From: Planotetraspora mira
GTDB lineage: Bacteria; Actinomycetota; Actinomycetes; Streptosporangiales; Streptosporangiaceae
Direction: 5' to 3'
DNA length: 64,000 nucleotides
NCBI RefSeq assembly: GCF_016863275.1
Contig: NZ_BOOO01000001.1
Location: 248,001 to 312,000, forward strand
A program made the position numbers and the translations under genes. The notes under the pieces were generated by a model. The model did no database searches. It was not told where the DNA came from and saw only the letters and a list, made by a program, of their open reading frames with translations. Shown piece by piece: positions 57,384-64,000 of this stretch. Each line of letters opens with the position of its first letter. The first letter of the stretch is position 1.

Positions 57384-58244
57384 TCACGAGGCGGCCACAG
57401 GACCGAGCTGCCGCACCACATAATCCCGCCACGCCTCGGTCAGGCCGGGAAGGGTCATGCCCAGCGTGTCCCTGAGGGCCGCCGTGACACCGGACCGCAG
57501 GGCGGCACGGTACAGGCCCACCAGCTTGGGTTCTCCGAACCGCTCGGCGATGTAGCGGCACACCAGCCACGCCTCCTCGTACGCCTGCGCGAGCCGTACC
57601 GACCCGGACTGGAACTCGGCGCGCCCGGGCAGCTCGCGCGGCGGGGTCCCGGCACGCACCTCCTCGGCGAGCTCGGCCGCGACCGCGCGCACGGGCAGAC
57701 CGGCGTCCAGATATCCGACGTAGTCGGCGAAACCCTCCACCAGCCAGGCCGGCATGTCTCCCGTGAGCACCGCACCGGTGGCGACATGGGTGAGTTCGTG
57801 GGTGAGCACCACCTGACGACCGGTCCGGCTGAGCCGCCCGAAGCCGGACGGGTCGACGATGACGCGGCCCACCCCCGCGAACGCCGCGAATCCCTCGACG
57901 TGCGCGGGCGCCGCCAGCTCCGCGGCCTGCGCCTCCGTCGCGGGCACCAGCACGACCGCGTCGACCGGCCCCCAGACCTTGGCGACCGTATGGCCGGCCC
58001 GGTCGGCGACCGCGGCGATCTCGGCGGCCTGCCGCGCGGAGCGGCCGACGACGACGGTGTGCTCGCCCCTGGCCACGACCGCCTGCGCCCACATGCCGGG
58101 ATGCTCCCGCACGATCGCCCGCGCCCTCGGCAACAGGGTGTCGGGCGCCGCGGCGGACGTCGGCCCGGCCACGGCGAAGGCCACCAGGACGGCCGCCAGC
58201 ACGGACACCGCCCTCGACCGTGCGTGAGCACGCATGCCGAGCAT
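57384..58244 (-). CDS. secreted gluzincin-type metallopeptidase
   Basis: A 286-residue exported protein with signal peptide (RAVSVLAAVLVAFAVAGPTSAAA). The zinc motif HELTH lies in VVLTHELTHVATG near residue 148, with the third ligand Glu in PAWLVEGFADYVGYL about 20 residues on, the pattern of the M1/MA-like gluzincins. The N-terminal third (ARAIVREHPGMWAQAVVARGEH) is a pro- or accessory region. ATG 58244 is preceded by a GGGGG site. The substrate is unknown. Confidence 0.85.
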   Translation of the reverse strand: MLGMRAHARSRAVSVLAAVLVAFAVAGPTSAAAPDTLLPRARAIVREHPGMWAQAVVARGEHTVVVGRSARQAAEIAAVADRAGHTVAKVWGPVDAVVLVPATEAQAAELAAPAHVEGFAAFAGVGRVIVDPSGFGRLSRTGRQVVLTHELTHVATGAVLTGDMPAWLVEGFADYVGYLDAGLPVRAVAAELAEEVRAGTPPRELPGRAEFQSGSVRLAQAYEEAWLVCRYIAERFGEPKLVGLYRAALRSGVTAALRDTLGMTLPGLTEAWRDYVVRQLGPVAAS

Positions 58245-58431
58245 GGTATTGCCCCCATCTGAGGGTTCACCGCCGTCCAGCGGCGTACGAGGCGGCCGCC
58301 CGGCCCGGTAACCTTGATCCGTAAGGTGCGGCGAGCCACGTTCGGCGTGGTCTCGTGTCGGGATTTCCGGCCGGCACGACGTCACCGCGATCGGTGGCGT
58401 CAAGTCTCTCGTCATCAGAGAGTTCTTCGCC

Positions 58432-59832
58432 ATGCCCGAAATTGGCACCTTTGTCCGCACCTCCCTCAGATGGTGGATCTTCGCCGTCATCCTGGTCGCG
58501 GACGTCCTCGATCTGCTGAGCACGACGGTCACCAACATCGCCGTGCCCACCATCCTGCGCGACCTGCACGCCCCGCCGTCCCTGACGCCCTGGCTGGGGT
58601 CGGCGTACTCCCTGACGCTCGGCTCCGTCCTGGTGATCGGAGGCAGGATCGGCGACAGGTACGGCTACCGCAGGTCGTTCCTCATCGGCGGCGCGGGGTT
58701 CACCGCCGCCTCGCTGCTGTGCGCGCTCGCCTGGAATCCGGCGTCCATCGTCCCCGCGCGTCTCCTGCAGGGCGTGTTCGGCGCCCTGCTGATCCCGCAG
58801 GGCTTCAGCATCCTGCTCCGCGCCTTCCCCCGTGCGGAACTCGGCCGCGTCTTCGGCCTCTTCGGCCCGCTCATGGCGGTGGGTTCGATCAGCGGCCCGG
58901 TCGTCGCCGGCCTGCTGATCCAGGCGAACCCGCTCGGGCTCGGCTGGCGGGGCGTCTTCGTCGCCAACGCCGTCCTGGGTCTCGCCGTGTTCCTCACCGG
59001 CGTACGGGTCCTGCCGCGCGACCCGGGACGCCCGGCGGCGGTGATCGATCCCCTGGCGTCCGTCCTGCTGATGCTCGGAGTCCTCGGCGTGCTCGGCGGC
59101 CTCGTCCAGAGCGCGGACCACGGTTGGGACGCGCGGCCGGTGCTCGCGATCGTCCTGGGCGTCGCAGGGCTGGCCCTGTTCACCCTGCACCAGCTTCGCA
59201 GTGACGACCCGCTGCTCGCCCCCTCGCTGTTCCGCGACCGGGGCTTCGTCACCGGTGTCCTGCTCGGCGCGTTGTTCTCCGCGGTCGTCGCGGGGCTGCT
59301 CTACGTCACCTCCCTGTATCTGCAGGACGGCCTGCGGCTGGTGCCGTCGCAGACCGCGGAGACGATGGCGCCCCTGTCCGTCGGCATCATCATCGCCTCG
59401 TTCTCGGCACGAGGCCTCATCGCGAGGCACGGCCGCCGGGTGGTGGCGGCAGGCCTCGCTCTGATCGGCGCGGGAGTGCTCTGCTACCTGATCCTCGTCG
59501 GCGCGGACGGGCGATCGATCTGGCCGCTGACCGCTCCGCTGTTCCTGTGCGGGCTCGGAATGGGCTGCTGCTTCGGGTCGATCTTCGCCGTCGCACTCGG
59601 CGACGTCGGCGCGGAGGAGTCCGGCAGCGCCAGCGGGACGCTCAACGCCGTCCAGCAACTGTCCAACGCCGTCGGCGCGGCGGGCGTATCGACGATCTTT
59701 CTGGCCGTCGGCGCCGCTCACGGCATGCGTGCCGGCGTGTTCACCGTCCTGCTGGCCGTACTGGGCGTGATCGTCCTGTGCGGCCTGTGCCTGCCGCTGC
59801 TCCCCCGCACCGCGGCGGCGGATCACCACTGA
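58432..59832 (+). CDS. MFS transporter, DHA2-like
   Basis: A 466-residue membrane transporter with 13-14 hydrophobic helices. DVLDLLSTTVTNIAVPTILRDL is near residue 22, LGSAYSLTLGSVLVIGGRIGDRYGYRRSF is motif A near 50, and RLLQGVFGALLIPQGF follows. It is probably a drug or metabolite exporter. A small palindrome CTCTC-N7-GAGAG (58406-58422) precedes the start. It is followed 49 nt later by the LysR gene. Confidence 0.9.
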   Translation: MPEIGTFVRTSLRWWIFAVILVADVLDLLSTTVTNIAVPTILRDLHAPPSLTPWLGSAYSLTLGSVLVIGGRIGDRYGYRRSFLIGGAGFTAASLLCALAWNPASIVPARLLQGVFGALLIPQGFSILLRAFPRAELGRVFGLFGPLMAVGSISGPVVAGLLIQANPLGLGWRGVFVANAVLGLAVFLTGVRVLPRDPGRPAAVIDPLASVLLMLGVLGVLGGLVQSADHGWDARPVLAIVLGVAGLALFTLHQLRSDDPLLAPSLFRDRGFVTGVLLGALFSAVVAGLLYVTSLYLQDGLRLVPSQTAETMAPLSVGIIIASFSARGLIARHGRRVVAAGLALIGAGVLCYLILVGADGRSIWPLTAPLFLCGLGMGCCFGSIFAVALGDVGAEESGSASGTLNAVQQLSNAVGAAGVSTIFLAVGAAHGMRAGVFTVLLAVLGVIVLCGLCLPLLPRTAAADHH

Positions 59833-59881
59833 GTCCCGAAATGACCTAGACGCGGCGGCGGCGGACAGGCGATCCTGTGGC

Positions 59882-60850
59882 GTGTTGTTGCGCCAGCTGG
59901 AATATCTGGTCGCCCTGGCAAGGGAGCGGCACTTCGCCCGTGCCGCCGCCGCCTGCCATGTCTCGCAGCCGTCGTTGTCGGCCGCCATCCGCAAGCTCGA
60001 GCGCGAACTCGGCGTCCCTCTCGTACGGCGGGGCCGGCGTTTCGCCGGGCTCACCCCCGAAGGCGACCGCGTCCTGCTCTGGGCCCACCGCATCCTCGCC
60101 GAGTGCGACGGGCTGCGGGACGACCTGTCCGTGATGCGCGAGAGCCTGTCGGGCACGCTGCGCATGGGCGCGATACCGACGGCGCTGACGGCGGCGTCGC
60201 TGCTGACGACGCCGTTCTGCGAGCGCCACCCGCACGCCAGGGTGTCGTTGTCGTCGTTGTCGTCCAGGGAGATCAACAGGCAGCTCGCCGATTTCGAGAT
60301 CGATGTGGCGATGACCTACCTCGACGACGACGAGCTCGGCGGCGTGCGCGCGAGCCCGCTGTACGAGGAGCGCTATCTGCTGCTCACCCCGGACGACGGC
60401 ACGCTGGCCGGGCGGGACGTCGCGCGCTGGGCGGAGGTCGCCGCGCTGCCGTTGTGCCTGCTGGCTCCCGAGATGCGCAACCGGCGCATCCTGGACGGCA
60501 TCTTCCGCGCCGCCGGCGCCGTCGCGGTGCCCGCCATCGAGACCGACACCGTCTCGGCGCTGTACGCCCACGTGGCCACGCACCGGTGGTCGAGCGTCAT
60601 CGCGCACGCCTGGCTGTACATGTTCGGCGTGCCCGACGGCATGCGGGTCGTCCGGATGGAACAGCCCGCGCAGGTGCCCCGGGTCGGCCTGGTCGTCGCG
60701 GACCGGAGCCCCGAACCGGTCCTCGCCGGCGCACTGCTGGAGATCACCCGGGGGCTGGACCTGCGCGACACCCTGGACCGGCTGCTGCGTGACCACCTCG
60801 CGCCGCTGCCGACGGCCGTGCCGCCGCAGGCACGCACGGAGAACTCATAG
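59882..60850 (+). CDS. LysR-family transcriptional regulator
   Basis: A 322-residue LTTR. The winged helix is at about 1-62 (LRQLEYLVALARERHFARAAAACHVSQPSLSAAIRKLE) and a periplasmic-binding-like effector domain at about 88-300 (LRMGAIPTALTAASLLTTPF). The start is GTG 59882. It lies directly upstream of the formate dehydrogenase gene in the same direction, with a palindrome in between, so it probably controls fdh. Confidence 0.9.
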   Translation: MLLRQLEYLVALARERHFARAAAACHVSQPSLSAAIRKLERELGVPLVRRGRRFAGLTPEGDRVLLWAHRILAECDGLRDDLSVMRESLSGTLRMGAIPTALTAASLLTTPFCERHPHARVSLSSLSSREINRQLADFEIDVAMTYLDDDELGGVRASPLYEERYLLLTPDDGTLAGRDVARWAEVAALPLCLLAPEMRNRRILDGIFRAAGAVAVPAIETDTVSALYAHVATHRWSSVIAHAWLYMFGVPDGMRVVRMEQPAQVPRVGLVVADRSPEPVLAGALLEITRGLDLRDTLDRLLRDHLAPLPTAVPPQARTENS

Positions 60851-60855
60851 AAGCG

Positions 60856-60873
60856 TCCTATCTCGCGATAGGA
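60856..60873. promoter_or_regulatory. TCCTATC-TCGC-GATAGGA palindrome, candidate LysR site
   Basis: Perfect 7-bp arms around a 4-bp spacer lie 6 bp after the LysR stop and 79 bp before fdh. The CTATC-N4-GATAG form is typical of LTTR recognition sites. Confidence 0.55.
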
Positions 60874-60951
60874 ACTTTCGCTTTGACGTGCGGATATGCC
60901 CGCGCGGATGGTGGAGGCATCTGCCCCCGTCCTCAATGAGGAGTCGACACC

Positions 60952-63652
<2,701 letters not shown>

Positions 63653-63670
63653 CCGGACACGACGGAGATC

Positions 63671-63698
63671 GCGTGCGGTGCCGGCCGGCACCGCACGC
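63671..63698 (+). terminator. 28-bp perfect palindrome, argG terminator
   Basis: GCGTGCGGTGCCGG followed directly by its reverse complement, 19 nt after the argG stop. It would form a very stable hairpin with a minimal loop. Confidence 0.75.
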
Positions 63699-63738
63699 GG
63701 ACCCGCGGGGTGCCGCTCTTCAGGTCAAGCAGGCTCAT

Positions 63739-63758
63739 ATTTCCCTATAGATGGAAAT
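63739..63758. promoter_or_regulatory. AT-rich inverted repeat upstream of the partial Mo-subunit gene
   Basis: ATTTCC-CTATAGAT-GGAAAT sits in an unusually AT-rich patch (about 63736-63780) 96 bp before the next start. It is a candidate operator or promoter. Confidence 0.4.
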
Positions 63759-63853
63759 TATCCGCTCAAGGGTAGAAATTCGCCCATGATGGATGAAATC
63801 CACCGGCCCGGCATGGCCCTTCTCGTCCGCACGCTCGCGGTACCGGTGATCCC

Positions 63854-64000
63854 ATGACGCTCACGGGCACGCAGGCGGTCGGGGCGGCCTTGACCCGGAT
63901 CGAGGGGAAGGAGAAGGTCACCGGGACGGCCCGCTACGCGTTCGAGAACGCGCAGGACCGCGACACCGCCTACACCGTGCCGGTGCAGGCGGCCATCGCC
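63854..64000 (+). CDS. xanthine dehydrogenase-family molybdopterin subunit (5' part only)
   Basis: The first 49 codons, beginning MTLTGTQAVGAALTRIEGK, then EKVTGTARYAFEN, match the N-terminus of molybdopterin-binding subunits of xanthine dehydrogenase-type enzymes (RIEGKEKVTGTARYAFE). It runs off the window. This subunit binds Mo-MPT and carries out hydroxylation; the FAD and 2Fe-2S subunits in the window are 40 kb away at 22419-23752. Whether other subunits follow it cannot be seen. Confidence 0.8.
   Translation, partial: MTLTGTQAVGAALTRIEGKEKVTGTARYAFENAQDRDTAYTVPVQAAIA

Noticed and set aside
63787-63856. Small gene upstream of the Mo-subunit
   Set aside because: About 22 codons with no recognisable features; noted only as a possible coupler.

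Overview
This is a GC-rich (about 70%) chromosomal window from a filamentous actinobacterium. BldD with its c-di-GMP signature, PknL-type and PASTA signalling, a PimB'-like mannosyltransferase, GTG/TTG starts and many apparently leaderless promoters all fit. The gene set suggests Streptosporangiaceae or a close relative; this is inference and no taxonomic marker was searched. I saw no rRNA, tRNA, phage, insertion sequence or CRISPR array.

Layout. 1-4.0 kb (minus): a pyrimidine operon pyrR-pyrB-pyrC-carA with a PyrR-binding hairpin in its leader. 4.2-8.2 kb: bldD under a perfect palindrome, arginine deiminase, a HEPN protein behind a LexA-like promoter, and an L,D-transpeptidase. 8.3-18.5 kb: YbaK-like and GNAT proteins, metF, a polyprenyl synthase, thiE, an Rv2175c-like DNA-binding protein, a ferredoxin-reductase-like flavoprotein, a TPP riboswitch with thiO-thiS-thiG, and a four-PASTA Ser/Thr kinase. 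18.6-25.4 kb (minus): a purine/urate catabolic operon (OHCU decarboxylase, HIU hydrolase, uricase, two xanthine dehydrogenase subunits, a deaminase, allantoinase, allantoicase) without the molybdenum subunit. A molybdenum-subunit gene starts at the far right edge of the window.

25.6-37.4 kb: endonuclease IV, a LytS/LytTR pair, a molybdopterin oxidoreductase, an aromatic-amino-acid attenuator ahead of a type I-beta DAHP synthase, thiI, a NarL-type two-component pair, a phosphofructokinase with PPi-type residues and a MarR-GNAT fusion. 37.6-45.8 kb: a PhoX-like secreted protein, a MerR/VIT-VWA pair, homocysteine methyltransferase and a DHA2 exporter. 45.9-57.1 kb: plsC, hydrolase, glucokinase, ArsA-like ATPase, SRPBCC protein, phosphoesterase, fadD15-like ligase and pimB'-like transferase. 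57.4-64 kb: a secreted metallopeptidase, an MFS/LysR/formate dehydrogenase group and argG behind an ARG box.

The order metF, polyprenyl synthase, Rv2175c-like, PknL-like, DAHP synthase, plsC, ArsA-like, SRPBCC, fadD15-like, pimB'-like follows the Mycobacterium tuberculosis Rv2172c-Rv2188c block. Thiamine, purine and signalling genes are interleaved.

The most unusual signal is a repeat family built on GTGATCATGCAC with an almost perfectly fixed 53-bp period. It forms arrays at 22252-22422, 30946-31524 (five direct plus five inverted copies, exactly mirror-symmetric) and 57128-57351. Stop or start codons of neighbouring genes lie inside the repeats. The second notable system is a 22-codon Phe/Trp/Tyr leader peptide followed by a 14-bp terminator and a competing structure ahead of aroF.
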